Assembly: GCA_013396915.1 (NCBI GenBank)
Contig: VWZL01000441.1
Coordinates: forward strand, 280,489-344,488
DNA from: Stercorarius parasiticus
Taxonomy: Eukaryota; Chordata; Aves; Charadriiformes; Stercorariidae
Length of the DNA stretch: 64,000 nucleotides
Direction of reading: 5' to 3'
The notes below the pieces were generated by a model. It ran no database searches, was not told the origin of the DNA, and was given only the letters and a program-made list of their open reading frames with translations. Below are positions 1 to 14,233 of this stretch, one piece after another (the stretch's first letter is position 1; each line of letters begins with the position of its first letter). Made by a program: the position numbers and the translations under genes.

Positions 1-47
1 CTTATAAAATCTTTTTCCTCAATTGACATGTAAACACATAACTAAAA

Positions 48-106
48 GGCCTGATTTTCAAAAGCGCTTAAATCAATGGAGGCCTAGTGCTTTTGAAAAA
101 GTCTAG
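48..106. repeat. Short decayed hairpin element
   Basis: The left arm (48-70, GGCCTGATTTTCAAAAGCGC) and the reverse complement of the right arm (85-106) share a core TTTTCAAAAGCNCT, 13 of 14 bases. A central AATCAATGGA follows. This resembles an old amniote family of palindromic non-autonomous DNA elements whose ends read GGCCTGATTTTCA and whose centre carries a CAATGG motif. The family link is from memory and the outer ends match poorly. Confidence 0.4.
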
Positions 107-3100
107 TTTTTAAAGAAGAACCATCTGTTGGGAAGAGGGGTGGCTGACTCATTTATACGTGTGAGCTCTTAAGTTATTCTGAATCACTGCCTTTGAAGGT
201 TAAACAAAGAAACAGGAACAGGAAAGGGTAAGGACATAGTTTCTATTTCTGCTGTTTCTTTTAGGGGAAAAAAATCTCAGGCAAAGACTATGACATGTAG
301 ACGCCATCATCACACGAGTTGCTCTGAAATTCAGTAAATGATTTTATAGCATCATTTCTAACTTGCCTTGGTCATAAATGTTAAAAGAGAAGCCTTATCT
401 GGCTTAGCATAGGCTAATTTCTCAGAAGGTGGAAACCAAAGGTAAACTGACAAAAAAAGAGTCAAGAAAGTTAAGAATAAAGAGAGGAAGAAAAACACAT
501 CCTATGGCAGTAATAAAAGCATTAACTACAAAGATGGTGTTTCACATGGTTCTCAAGCACTAGTTTCTTCTGATTCCCTTTCCTTACTTGAACTGTCATG
601 ATATCAACACTGGAAAAAAAAAATCAAGATGTAGGAAAAAGCAATAAACATATCAAATTGCAGAAGATTTATAGATCTTTATCTGTCCTTAGCTGGAAGG
701 TTTACTGTGTGCTTTAATTACACTTAATATTTTACAAAAAATAATTATAATAACCTCTTTCTAAAGATAATAATTTTATTATCTTCATTTTTCTGTATTT
801 GGGAAGCTGAGGCAGAAGGGTTAAATGAAGTGTAAGTATTGTGAAGTACAGGTGTTCACCAGTCTGGCTTCAGATCTCCATTCCACACTGGAAAATGTCA
901 ACATCATTGGCTCATCAAAAATTAGAAGAGGAGTTCCGAGCTTAGTTAGAGTTGGTATCAGTGCCTTTGTCTATTCCATTATGCCAAGTCTCCTGCTGCT
1001 GGGATACCCTTTCTGATGGTCTTCAGTCCTGCTGACTCGTTCCTCGGTAGAAGAGCTGGCTCAGCTGAAGAAGGCTGCTTGGCAGAGAATTTGCAGTGGC
1101 TGAAGTCTAAATCGATCACAGGTTTAGTAATGGAGATGGTCAGAAAAGTTGGATGAAAAGGTTCCTCATCAGCATTTACCAATTTGTTAAAATTGGAAAT
1201 TTCCACAAAGGCAATTCAATTTTGAATGAGTTCCTTTGGACTGCTGCCTGCCAAGCAGTTTTCAAAACTTCTCTGCTTTCTTTCAGATGTCTCTTGTCAG
1301 CTGCCTGCATCTCTGAAGGGTTACACAAGGTTCCAGCAACGTGAAGTAGCTAGACATGAAGGGCTGGGCACACCTAAGGGATCTTCCTTTCCTGGAGAAC
1401 TCTGAGGCAGGATTATCTTTCTTGAAATAAATTTTCTGAATATTTCACAAATTTGAGAATGATCTGTGTTTTGCTCATTCCTTCTCTCCTCTCACCAAAA
1501 TAATCTACAATCCTTTCTGTGCAGAGAGCAGGGACAAAACATGCGTGGCTCCTTCTAGGTACATTTAAAAGAAGAGAAGAAAGGAGTGTGATCATTGTGA
1601 AGTCTTCAGAGTGGACCATCAGCAAGGTTCCAGATGTTCGTTTGCATGAAGCTGGCTATATTATCCATTAATGTGTTAGGGCTATATTCACAAGAAAACA
1701 TGCTAGTTAGATTGGGTTGGACTTTTTTTATTTTATTATTTAATCTGAATTTTCAGTCAATAAATCTGTAAATCCAGGGTTCAGGCAGCTAAAATAAGTA
1801 TTCTTGGTGGAACAGAGCTTTTAAAATATACATATGCAGTTCTAATGCATAGCATGAAACAATTTCTTACAAACATTATTTTAAATGTAGAGTAAATAGT
1901 ACCCAGGAGAAGACTGCAAGGCTGTAACTAAAGGGCTGCTACAGCAGGCAAAAAAAAAAAAAAAGTGAAAATAAAATACTGCTCTGTAATTATGTCAACA
2001 AAAAATAAAAAAGGAGGTCAAGTTGCAGTGCTGTGGGAGCCTTAACTGAAGATTTATGAGTTTTTGTGGACACGCTGTCAAAAGCTTGATGTTACTTTAA
2101 TTATTTTGCTATAAAAAATTATTTAACTGGAATTGACATTGTTCTGACATTGTAATATGGTCTCCAAGGGCATTCTTGGCAACGTTGCCCAAAGGCTTTG
2201 AAATTGTCATTCATAATACAAGTCCGGAATTGCACAGGTGAAACAGCCAGGGTCTTAATCCATCAAACACTGTTCCAACTCAACATGCTGCCCTTACCTG
2301 ACAAGCTCCTTAGTGTGTCTGTTGACAGCTCAAGACACTCCCTGGCTGGTAGGGAATGGTGGTCAGAGGAGGTCATGAGACGTGGAGCCGTAAGAGCAGC
2401 AAAATCCATAGGAATGCAGATATTTCAAAATACTGTTCTGCCAATTCTTTTTTATATTTGATTTTGGTGCTTTATGTGACAGTTTTATCTGTCTTAACTC
2501 CTCAGCATCTTCATTCATTATCCACTGTTAAATTACAAGAGTTTCAAAGCCACATGTGCCTACATAAATACACTTCCAATTTGTAAATTGAAGCCAACTG
2601 TGAGAAGAAACTAATTCACTTCCCTCCTTGACAGCAGCACTTCACTTCCAATAGCCTCACTCTATCCTTGATCTATTGGCAATACAATTTCTTAAGATGA
2701 GCCGTAAGTAAAATTCTCTTGCAAATCTCCATCTTTAACGAAGCTTACCAGTAAGACCTAGTAATACCTGTAAGTGTTACTGTTAACAGTTGCTCTCTTG
2801 ATTCAATTTGGTGTAAATGAGACCTGAATCAGGTGCTCTACTTGATTTCTCATGGTGTTGACAGAAACAAGAATATATTCTGGAGAAAGAGACAGGAATT
2901 GAAAGCCAGTAGGCTAACAGACCCTCACTGATTTCCCTCTGAACAGCTTATATCTATTAACAGACATTATATCATATTCTAAATAAACAGCTCCAAAGGC
3001 CTACCCAGAACTCAAGAAGTTGGGCAACCTGTAAAGTAATACCATACGCTTGAAATAAATACCATCATGCCATTTAGACTAACTGGATACCTGGTCCTGT

Positions 3101-5049
3101 GTATAAGCCCATTCTTGAATTGGAATTTTTGTCTCAAAAAAGTTGTATTTATTATTCTGAAAATGAATATAGCTAGTCCAAAATTGTAGGAAAATATAAA
3201 CTTGACAGAGAATTTACTGTAATACAAAACTTCAGTTAAAAGTTGATGCATCTTTAGAGGCGAGTGAGACATTTTGACCACTAAAAAAACACATTAACCT
3301 GGAAAAAATATTTAGCTTAACTGTCAACATCCTTTTCCTCTGTAGCAAAAGATATGACTTGGGAAAACATTTTCAGATACATTTTTAGCTGAGCTAACAT
3401 CTTCTTCAGGTGTAGGTTACCCACAAAACGTGCGAAGAATGAAATGCAGGCATATTTGCAACTCAAACGATGTGATGTATCTCCACAGCCATTTAATGAC
3501 TCAGATTTCTCCTGTATGTAAAAGACACTGTTGCAAACTGTAAGAGCAGTGCTTCCAGCTAGCAAACAGAAAATTAAAAAGTTCTCTCTGTGCTGAGTGA
3601 TACATAATTTTCACATGCATATGACATATTTGGGGTTTAACTTAACTCAGAAAGAAGAAAAGAGTGCAGATCACATACGCAGACATCTTTACTATTTTGT
3701 CTTCTCTCTCTTTACCAAGAGACCTTTAATTTGCAAACCTTACTACTTCAGATTGCAAAATTAAACACATTTCCAAAGGGTCCAAGAGCCTTGGATACAA
3801 GCGACACTTCAGGTGCAGTTTTAACTTTATTATAGGCTTCCTCCACAAGTTTGAGAAAGACACTCCAGGGTAGGGCTAAAGACTGATTTTGGTGCCCAAT
3901 TATCTCTTTAAGTATATTGGACAAGCTCCACAAAGTTATTTAAGCTCCAAGTTTCCATTTACATCAATGGAAGTTAATCTGAATGTCTCTGTGGTCCAGA
4001 TCATTATGACTAAATTTCGCACTTATATTTGTCTGAATCCCCTTTAGTCCCAAATTCCTGTCTAACGTTGTCAGTACCTAAAATTCCCTGGCCACTTACA
4101 TTTCCACCTTAAGGCAAAAATATCCTGATGCTGCCAAACAGCTTAAAGAACTGGCTCTCAACCAAGTCCCGAGTTCCTCAAACTATAAATAATTACAAAT
4201 TTACTGGGCCAGAAAAACTTTGAGAGAGAAAGCAAGAAAACACGCAAGAGACTGATTCCGCAGCCTAGCAGCGCTCATGGGATGTAGCAGACGTAAATTG
4301 AAGTCCCTGCTCAATATCTAATTATTTACACAAAGCAGAACAATCCCTTCCAAAGACTGAGGAAGCGTGCCCTATCTTAGAAAATTCACCTTTGTAGTCA
4401 AGACAAACCCTGACACACAGTAACTGAAGTTCATGTCTCTGCTTTAAATCAGAGCACGCACTTGACATGAGGTGCTCGCTCTCTCTCACACACAAGTTTC
4501 CATTATCCCAGGCTATCAGCTACTCTCACAGCTCTTTTCAGGAAAGGAGGAATGGCATAAGTCCTAGAGAGGGCATACCACTGTTAACAGGTGAAGTGGA
4601 GACCGGTAATGTTTTCCTGTGCAAACTTGGATGTTTCACCTGTGTTGGTAAGAAAAGCTGCATGACTCTCTTCAGCATTTCTTGATAAGTTAGCTTGACA
4701 GATCCACACTCAGTTTATTGGCTTTATGAACCACTTTTGCAGGCTATCCCCACACCATTTCTGAGGTGTGCCAACATGCCTAGCTTTCCCCATGTTCCAC
4801 AAAGAAGACCTGGCTATTTGAAGCAATCAATTCCACTATACGTGGGGTCCGGGAGATATAGGTACTGCAAAACCTAAGCCCTCAGTCTGTATGGGGCTGA
4901 TTGGCCAAAGACTGTAAATGGCTCTATGGTCCAGCAGTATAAAACATAGGTCTCAGTCCATGTTCTGACACATATGTAGATATTTTATACAAAGTAAAAC
5001 AGCTCCAGTGGAAGAAACCACTCTCCCAGAATGATCAAAACCTCTGCGT

Positions 5050-5115
5050 CTAGTTAACAGTGTTGGAAAGTGGGAGACATGGATTCAGATCCCTTGTCCA
5101 AACCAGGTAGAAAAC
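5050..5115 (+). repeat. Possible MIR-like relic (short)
   Basis: A short stretch with TGGGAGACATGGATTCAGAT resembles the core of MIR/CORE-type SINEs around the 'pain-sparing' tRNA-derived to core junction phrase GGAGAC-TGG-TTC-AAT. It is short and degenerate, so it may be chance. Confidence 0.2.
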
Positions 5116-8100
5116 AATTAAGAAGTTTAAGCTAGAACATACTTCATCCATGATAAGAAGGCTACTGTACTGACTGGTGCAGTCCATATCATATCAAGCC
5201 AACCAATCAACCAGTGTATAGCTTGAATCTTGATGGCACTTAAACATGAGAGAGTTTGAAGCAACCCAGAAGTGCACAACTTAATTGGTTCTTTGCATGG
5301 GGAAAAGAAGACATTTAGGTACTCTCAGTCATTACTATTGGACTTCACAGACTTTTGGCACCTCAGGCCAATCTCAGAGGTATCAACTGCCAAGTGATTA
5401 AGACAACAATTAACTATCTAGACATCTTTCTAGACTTTTTTCTGTTATCTTTTAAACAGAGTATTCCTCCAATTTACAGGTTCATTGCAAAGATATTCAT
5501 ACAACATGGATGTTTTGGTTGTATAAACATTTGAGACAACTGAGTAATTATAAACAGTAGTCTTGACTATGGTAAAATTAACAAAGGGAGAAACAAAATG
5601 TTGAAAACAGGAACAAGAAGGAGTGAACGGAATCATTGGGAAGGGCAATCTAAACACATGGGTAATATGAAATCTGTTCCCATAAAGCCAGACTACCGTG
5701 AAATCCACCAAATCTCAATTTGTTCCCTTTTCATTACATCCTCACACACCAAGAAAAAAGGAAAAAGAATTAAAAAGTATTCAGTTCTAAAATAAACAAC
5801 AAATGTGAGTCATTTTTAGTTGGAGTTGCACAAAATGTTCAATAGAAGCATGAAAGTGAAAACATAGTTGAGTTTGGCTGGAAGAAATGTGATCTTACTG
5901 AGACAGGTTACTTAAAAGGTTGCAGTAAAATGAACTTAGCTAACACACAACACATTTGGCACCAAAACTACATGGCATTCAAATGAAAAATAAAACATCA
6001 GCACTAAACATTATCCCTTTAGACACTACAGCTTCCATCAGGATGCAAAGAGATTGTATATAATAACCAGGCTGAGTCACAAATGGGACTACTGGATTGT
6101 TTAGATCAACTGGATAAGCATGATAAAGCTAAAATGAACCAGACTGCCCCAACGCTGTCTAAAGAATGAGACAGAGGAAGACAAAGAGAACAAGAGCACT
6201 CAAGTCTGGAAATGGAAGGGAGCATACACTGATAAAGTGGAGCAGTAATTATTTGGAGTGACGTGAATCAGTGTCGTCAGACAAACAGGGATGGCAAAGT
6301 TATTATTCCCATGCAACCACATTTCCATCTAATCTGCTTAGAAGTTTGTGCTATTAGAAAGGAAACTACAACATGCAGGTAAGGCAGAAAAATTCCCCAA
6401 ATTATTTCAGATTTTAGAAGCTTATATTCAGAAGTCTCCATCTCTCTTTTTTATTTTTAAATATTTAAATTTTATTACATCGGTACCTAGAGTCACAGAA
6501 CACCCTGTCAAATTCTCCTGCATTACCTTTCTAGACTAATTTCAGGTTTAACCTCTGTGCTGTATTACAAGTCACGGCACATATAAATCATCCCATTTGA
6601 TACACTCACCCTGCCAGCCCCTCCTGTATTCCAAAACACATCTCCCCATAACAGCAGTATCATTTTTGAAAAGCATCAGCCTCAAGTTTCCCTTTACAGT
6701 CATGAAGTGGCCGAGTCTGGGCTTCTTAAGATTTGTCTTTATTGCACAGTGGCTCCTGACTCACTCAATTTTAGTTGCTAGCTTATTTGCTTGTTCATCT
6801 CCTTTTACACAGGCCCCGGTGCTTTTCTAGCCAAGATCACTCAGTCTAGATTTTCTCCAGGTCAGATTTCAGGAGCCCCTTTGGCTTATGTTTGTAAACA
6901 TGTCAACTTGCCAGTAAAAGTACAAGTTTTGAGAGGCGGCTCTCCTTCAATACCTTCCCACATCCCAAATGTTAAAAAAACCCAAATTCTCATAATTTCC
7001 TGGAAGAAAGAATATCGGAGGTTAAAGTCCTTCCGCATCAAGGACATGTGAAATGGCTGCAGAACTCACACTGGCGTGACCAAGGAACTGTGATAACACA
7101 TACGTAATACATAGAGGATTTCACCCCTTGGCTACACACTACTTTCTCTAAGCCAAAACAGACACTGTTGCAGTACTTATTTCCCTTGTTAATTGTTTAA
7201 TGAAGATTTGGGTAGCATGCCAGAGCCCACTGAAGTCAGTGAGAAAGGCTTGTCCTGGTGCTGGCCAACTTCAGAGGAAGCCTTTGGAGAATGACCACCT
7301 CTCTCTGTGGTCAGCCATGGCAAAAAGAGTTGGCACCCTGGAGCTGACAGAAACCAGGATGAAGCTCTGGGAAGAGCAGTCTTGCTTGTTCTGTGCCAAA
7401 CGCTCACTGTCACCAGAGGCTGGCATCTTCCCAAGGCTTGCTGCTATCAGAGCAAAGTATGACATTCACACATTCCCAAGTCCCAAAGGCTGACGGAGCT
7501 CCTCTAGAGATCAACAGACTTAAGAAAGCACTGAAAATGATGGTCCTTTCAGATAGACTAATTTTACTGTCTGTGTATAGTGAGTGCTTGGTTATTAAAG
7601 TCCTGGATTGTACAGTCATTAAAAATGGAGCCACAGTTCTTTTATCTTTTGCTAGTCTTGTACTTTGCAGTCAAGCATGACAGGAACCAATGGCAGAAAA
7701 AGGTAGTGCCTTTATTTAATAGAGTTGTGCATGCTCTTAATGCATTTTTTGCAGCAGGAGCCTCCAATATATTTTTAATAGGTAATGCTGTATGAAATTC
7801 TGTAATAGCATTTGAGAAGATTGTGACACACTGTCAAAAAAACTAGACAGCATTTTAATCCTTCTATCAACCAGCCAGCAGTTCCTATTTTAAGCCAGGT
7901 GAAATAACTATGAAGTACAGGAAATTAATGTTTACCCAGACTACTGTAATATTCTCAAAAAAGCTAGCACAGATTATTAAGATCAGCTGGAGGTTGTATG
8001 TATGTTAACACCCTAAGTACCCAGGGTGCAGAAGAACAGGTAGGCACACTTTTTCTTTACACTTCCCCGATCCCCATGGTTGCTGAAATGCAGAGAAAGG

Positions 8101-10167
8101 AGGAAGAGAGGTGTGGGTCTGAGACACAGCAGAAATCAGACTGGCTGCCAAGCTGCCTTTTTTTTATTCTTAACATTTTTTTGTTTGGCAGGACAACCAG
8201 TGCGATGGTCATGGATAATAAACTTCTTGCTAAACAGGAGGCCTGACAAACAATGAGGTCATGCCTTGACCCAACAGAGAATCATATTAATACTGAAATC
8301 AAACAAGTAGCCCCCAAAAGAGCAAAAAATAATAACATGGACAGTAATGAGGCAATCTTTTTTAAAATCCCATTTTTACATGTTACTGAGTTGTCAGTTA
8401 CTCTTCTGTTATATAGTTAATAATAAAAAAAAAGGTCTTCGATTAAGGCTGTGTAATGTGCCTACAAGAAGTGTATTGTAGCACTCAAAAGTCCCACAGC
8501 TGAGTCACTTGATGTCTCCAAGCTACTTTACAGATAGCAGCGTTTCCCAGAATCTGCTCTAAAACATACTCCCAGGACACTCCCAAAGCTTGGATTAAGC
8601 AGCCTCAAATTTGTCTTTTATGGTGCCTGTCACAAGAGATTTCCCCTCTGGCTGTCCATGGGACTTTCAGAACCCATCAAGGCTTCTATATGTGGAAAGG
8701 CTACATATTTGTGACAAGAATCTGCTTTTGAATATTAAATTAACAAGGTTGTTTTTTCTTTACAGGAAGAAAATACAAAACAGTATCTTTTTTTTCTTTG
8801 AAACAATGCCTAATATGAGTTTAATTAGAATCCAGTTTCTTAAAGTGCATGTTCTTCTAAGCAGATACTATGGCTTCATGAAAATGCAGACATCTACTAC
8901 AGAATATTATTTTAAAACAATTGGTGGTTTTATAAATAGCATATTATGCAGTAGCAAACAAGATTATCTCTTCATTTTTGTTATGGTCAACTGAAGACAA
9001 AATGCCGGTACAAAAATAAAGAATTCGCTGACAGCTTTTAGCGCCCAGCAGATGGAAAGGGATTATTAAGGATGTGACCATTCCCTTATCTCAAACAACA
9101 GGCATTTCTATTTCTTCCTTCTCATCTTTATTTATTTAGCTGTTTTTCCATGAGGAAATATCTTCCCTTTTGTTCAGAAACTGCATGAGGCAATGCAGTA
9201 CCAAGTTCACATTTAAAGATCTAGTAGAAATAAGTCCACTGTTTGGTACTCAGTTAACACTACAGACGCTGATAAGGACAGTCCATGAAATGCCACGGCA
9301 TGCTCTCAGGATCGCAGAGGGGTTTTATCAACACAGCACTGAATCTCAGGCTCAAAATCCTGTTTTTCCTCATTTGTATGCTCCATACTACAACTGGTCC
9401 TCAGCCTCTTTTCATCCAGAGGGACTTCCTTCCTCATTCAGTGAGCCTATAAATTCTGAAAAATATGAATTACCTGAAATAATGAGAATAAAAACGCACC
9501 TACAGTAGCCTTTAGATTGTCACTCAGAAGGAAACATCTAGAATATTAGGCTGGTGTGTTCAGGGCAGGAATTGCCCCTTCAATCCACCTCTAAATTCTT
9601 AGAGATAACTGCAGACTCTCCTTCCGCCCCTCCCCATTCCCTTTCTGCTCTCTGGTGGTGTGCTGCAAGGCTCACACACTTGAGGGAATGGAAAAGGACG
9701 GCTCTAATAGATCCCGATCTCCTGACAGAAGTGGTCTGAAGAACCTATTATCTTAGGACAATAGAGAATGGATACAAGAAAGAAAAAGCAAGGAACATCC
9801 TGGAAGACAATTACCTCTCTTGGATGAGAGAATCAGCACCAAGCTACGGAGACCAACAAAGAGAAGAAGAACTAATGACAGGACAATCTTTCAGTCAGAA
9901 GATATGTTGCTTTTCTGGCATTCATGTATTTAAGGGATTAAGAGGATGCAATTTTTTTAAATTAAAACAGAAGGCGGCATTAAACGCAGATAGGTAATTC
10001 CAGGAAACTACATTCGCATGAAAGATCACAAACGCAAGCTATAAACACTTCAAGAAAAAAAAAAAAATAGGCGTTTCAAAAAACAGCTTATCCATCTTTC
10101 CAGGTAGAATATATCTTCTGTATAAACCTCTTCACTCAGATCAAATATGTTAGAAATTATGTGACCT

Positions 10168-10320
10168 GTGAAACAGAGCACCATACTGGGCTTGGAGACA
10201 TGGATCTGTTCCATTACCAATGGCGGATCATACCTCCCGGTTACTTCACCCTGATGTACCTTTTGTACTTACTCAGATATAAAAGTCCCCCCTTTTGCAA
10301 AGTACCCTGAGTTCTCTGAT
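10168..10320 (+). repeat. MIR-like ancient SINE relic
   Basis: The phrases follow the MIR order: a GGGCTTGGAGACATGGATCT block, then GGTTACTTCACCCTGATGTACC, then ACTTACTCAGATATAAAAG. These correspond to the SINE's 'session of' GGGTTC, CAAGTCACTTCACC and CATCTGTAAAATG blocks. Divergence is high and the match is by eye only. Confidence 0.35.
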
Positions 10321-12927
10321 ATGTTTTCAGTGTCCCTGCTATAAGAAAAGCCATGACGTACATCTAACGGACACGTAGGTTTTACAGCGTACATCAGTTT
10401 TTAACTGATTCTTCTTGAACTATATGTGCCAGAACATAGTGAAGATCAGTGGTCCACAGCACTGAATTTGGATTGCAATCAACTCTATTAGTCATAACAC
10501 TACAAAGCTACAAGTTAACTTACAGTTTGTAAAAAAAACACAGATTAAGCAGATGGAACATGGGGCATCCATGTTTTCCCCAAACCAATTGCAGATTAGG
10601 ATGCATGATCTCTACTGATTCAACAAAAAAAAAATGCATGTGCAGGACCAAACATGTATGTATGGACATAAAAAATAAATGTGATTTGGTCAGATGCAAC
10701 TAAATCCAATTTCTGACTGCAGCAACACAACTTTACTAAAATGTTTCGTGTCCTCTGATATGTGCCATAATCCCAGGTAAGAGGGAAATTGATTTACACT
10801 GCTTTCACAGAGTTAACTGCTCTAATTATTAAATAGCCCTCAACATATGGCAAGGAATTACGGAATGTAAATCAAGAGCCATGTGCTACAAAGTAATCAC
10901 ACAAATGGCTCCCAAATAGCAACATCACTTCCAGAAGGTTAGCGGAATCGTACCTTCCTGATGCGCAGACAATTTCAGAAAACTAGTGCTGACACACTTT
11001 GCATTATAAAGCAAACTATTATTAGGATGACAGTGGTAAACAAAGCTTCCTTTAGCTTGTGATTAATTTAATTCGAACATTAACCTGAAAAAAACAGACA
11101 TAAAAATGTGTTTAAAGATTAATCTTGGCATATTAAAGTGCTGTGATTCTTATCATTAAAATTTATTAGACTTTTGACAGTATTAATTCAAAAATCTTCT
11201 GCCGATGCTTTAATTTGGCAGGCTGGTGAATTGTACAGCAACACAGAACATTATCCGATATATCCTCTATAGCCGCTTTTTGAGACAGATGACTCATTGT
11301 TGAAAAATATTAATGCCAGAAATTTAAATGCATGCATATACCATAATGATAAAACTGCTTACGTTATTCTACTTTCAAGTTTCCAAAGGGTATTTGAAAA
11401 AACTATCATTCAGCTATCTTAACCTGCCAGTTGTTTAAAAGTGGCCAATGTTTAATATCACCATTTTATCTCCCTCCTTCACTCGCCATCTCTTTTGTCC
11501 TGCCCTTTCCCCTGTTCCCTGCTTATAGTGGTTTTCCACCTTGGCTTGTATTACCCTAATGCTAGGTTATTGAAAAAGAGTGGGATATTCTACTTGGTAT
11601 CTGTTTCTTGGAGTCTTTAGAAGCTACTGTTAGATACTAATAGTAGTCACTAATAACAGCTACTAATACCAATGATTAATACAGACCAAAATGCTGTAAA
11701 AAACAAAGCAGATGCAGCTTTAATGTACAGGCAATTACGATGTCCTGCTGCATGATCCTTCTTGATGAAACACCTCTCTCCCTACACACTACTAATTCTA
11801 AAAATCGGATGCACTAGATTGTGCGTTGAAAAGGTTATTGTTAAAAACGGTCAGGAAATGGTGGCACTCCAAGAAAGCAGAAGCAGGAATATGTAGTCAG
11901 GAGTACTGCCAGAAGCAACAGATCTATCTCAGACCACCCAACAACACCAACAAAATTGTACTGGCACAAAAGGAAGGACATACAATCTGTGTGTAGAGAA
12001 GGATCTTTGCTTTTCTACCTACCCAGGAGCCCGCCTTTGCATCATTTCAACCTCCCCGATCCAGCTTCATTAGCTATGAAATCTTTCAGGCAGCTGGATG
12101 TAAGCAGCTGTGCCTGGGAGGAGGGTAAGGCAGGTCTGGGTTTCATACCACACGGAAAACAAAAAGCAAAATTAGACAGCTGCATCTACACAGCATGTCT
12201 GGCCTGGGTCTGGGGAAAGCTGCATTTAGATGGAGTGACATAAATTCATGGAATTTTGTTCAAAGAAGGTGGGCATTTTCTAGAAGAATGTATGAAATAA
12301 GTATTTAGAAAGGGAAAAGGCAACTGTGAAAACAGAAGAAGAAAAAAGACCTCCATCAGGACACTTCAGAAGGGCAGGGTTTGGAGGCTCCTGGGTGCTT
12401 GCTGAGGTGTTGAGCTCTAGGATACAAAGTGGTGTACAGCCTTCCAGTTCCCTCTACACTGCCCATCTAATGATGACAAAGTAAACTGGGAATGATTCGA
12501 TGAAATACAGTGCCTCTCCTTTAAAATACTGTCTTTTCCCATATTTAACCCTTTCCAGGACTCCAGCAGGAGTAGAAAAAATGTGGCTAGAGTCACTTCT
12601 AGCCTAGTAGTCAAGTCCCAGATTCTGCTGAATGTTAGAAAATCCAAGGCAAAGATCATAAGAAAGGCTGTCCTCTGCATTTTTCCAGACCGTGCCCATT
12701 TACCCCAAATCTTCTATTCATCACAGTGGATTGTTCGTGAATAATAAGCTCAAGTGTGGTACAACGCTGTGCATTCTGCTGTCCTTAGGCAGTATAAACC
12801 TTTAATTTAAACAGGTATTTTTATTAGCTTTATCTTCCAGAACTGACATTCTAAATCTTATTTTTTCACGGTTGCCAATTAAGATGGGAAACTTCAGCCA
12901 TTATTTCAGTGTCTTGCTGGTTGTAAG

Positions 12928-13122
12928 TCACAGAATCTTAGAATAATTCTGTTCAAAAAGCACCTGCGGAAGGCCCAAAGCAGAGCCAGCTCTGAAGACA
13001 GATCAGGTTGCCCAGGTCATCACCTGTCAAATTTTGAATGTCTCCACAAAGATGGAGACTCCGCCACTCCTTTGAGCAACCATTATCTCTGCAACTGTGT
13101 TGAAAATCACCATCATCTGCCT
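12928..13122 (-). repeat. Old CR1 LINE 3' fragment, minus orientation
   Basis: On the plus strand it starts with CACAGAATCTTAGAATAATT, a decayed reverse complement of the CR1 3' end. It continues with GATCAGGTTGCCCAGGTCAT, TTTTGAATGTCTCCACAAAG and ATGGAGACTCCGCCACTCCT, all standard CR1 blocks read in reverse. The copy is diverged and contains small deletions. It is a non-coding relic inside the GABRA2 intron. Confidence 0.85.
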
Positions 13123-14186
13123 AATAGTTATAAGCTTGCCTAGTAAAGCTGAAGAGGCAGGGGGAAGCATTATTTCTTCATTTTTTTGTCATTTTAGGTT
13201 GTCTCATAAATAAAAATAATATTGTTCCATTGTTTTCACCACAATCAGGCCTTGAATGGCGTAGAAGCCTGTTGTGCTATGCAGAATATAAATACATAAT
13301 AAGAGGTGTGTCTCATGGCAGTTTTTATTTATGGTGTGCTAAAATACAGAAAATATACTTAAATATATGTTAAATATATATTTGCCATCAGAGGCTGCAA
13401 GAACTAAGGTTAAAAAAAGCCCAACCTTTTAGTGTAACCCAGAATACTACTACATTTTTATTACAAAATGTGCCTTTGTTGCTACAGAATGACTAACATT
13501 TTTTTCATTGTAAGCAGCGCATACATTGATTTCTACATTTTAAATTCACTTTTTGCTCGGTTAAAATCCACTACTAAAAATCCACGAAATCCATTAAAAT
13601 CCCCCAAAGATATCCTGGATGAATTTCTAATGCGCTTAAATATTTCTGAAAACGTTTCAGAGTTAGATTATTTAAATAATAATTATATTTCCATTTCAGG
13701 TGGCATTACACAAATTGTACCATTTCACAAGGGTAATAAAAATTTTGGAACTATAATATTGCAGTCCTTTATTATTAGGCTATTAAAACTAGTCAGCCTG
13801 AGTGAGAAGGAACTCTCTATTTCGGATAGCAAACTCGTCTCAAGATTTATGTAACATGATAAGAGGCCTCAGTGGGAAGCAGTCAACAGCAGAACACCTT
13901 GGATATCTGCAAGACCACTGCTTTTCAACCAGTTTCTAAATAACCCAGAATAAACGTAATGCTGAAAAAGGGCGATGTTTGCCTTAGCCCATCAAATCTG
14001 GCTGAAAAATTAAACCATCCCGTCAGCCTGATTTACAATGAGCTCCAATGAGCTTCACAGAAATCTGCAGTATCTGCTTTCATGTCTTCCTTGCAGCTGA
14101 GATAAAAGTAAGCAAAGCCTTAATTCAGCCTTGGTGTCATCAGCAGTATTTCTAGCATTAGGAGCAAATGCTGATGCTTTGCCAGG

Positions 14187-14233
14187 AGGAAAAAAAAAAA
14201 AAAAAAGAAAAAAAAAGAAAAGAAAAGAAAAAA
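14187..14233 (+). repeat. A-rich/AAAAG simple repeat
   Basis: A run of A followed by repeated AAAAG/AAAAAG units. It creates lysine-rich chance frames on the plus strand. Confidence 0.95.

Noticed and set aside
8611..8994. 127-codon frame in the GABRA2 intron
   Set aside because: Composition follows the AT-rich DNA (many Phe, Ile, Lys, Asn), with no domain; it is on the strand opposite the gene.
13468..13854. 128-codon frame in the GABRA2 intron
   Set aside because: AT-driven composition, no motif and no splice context; probably chance.
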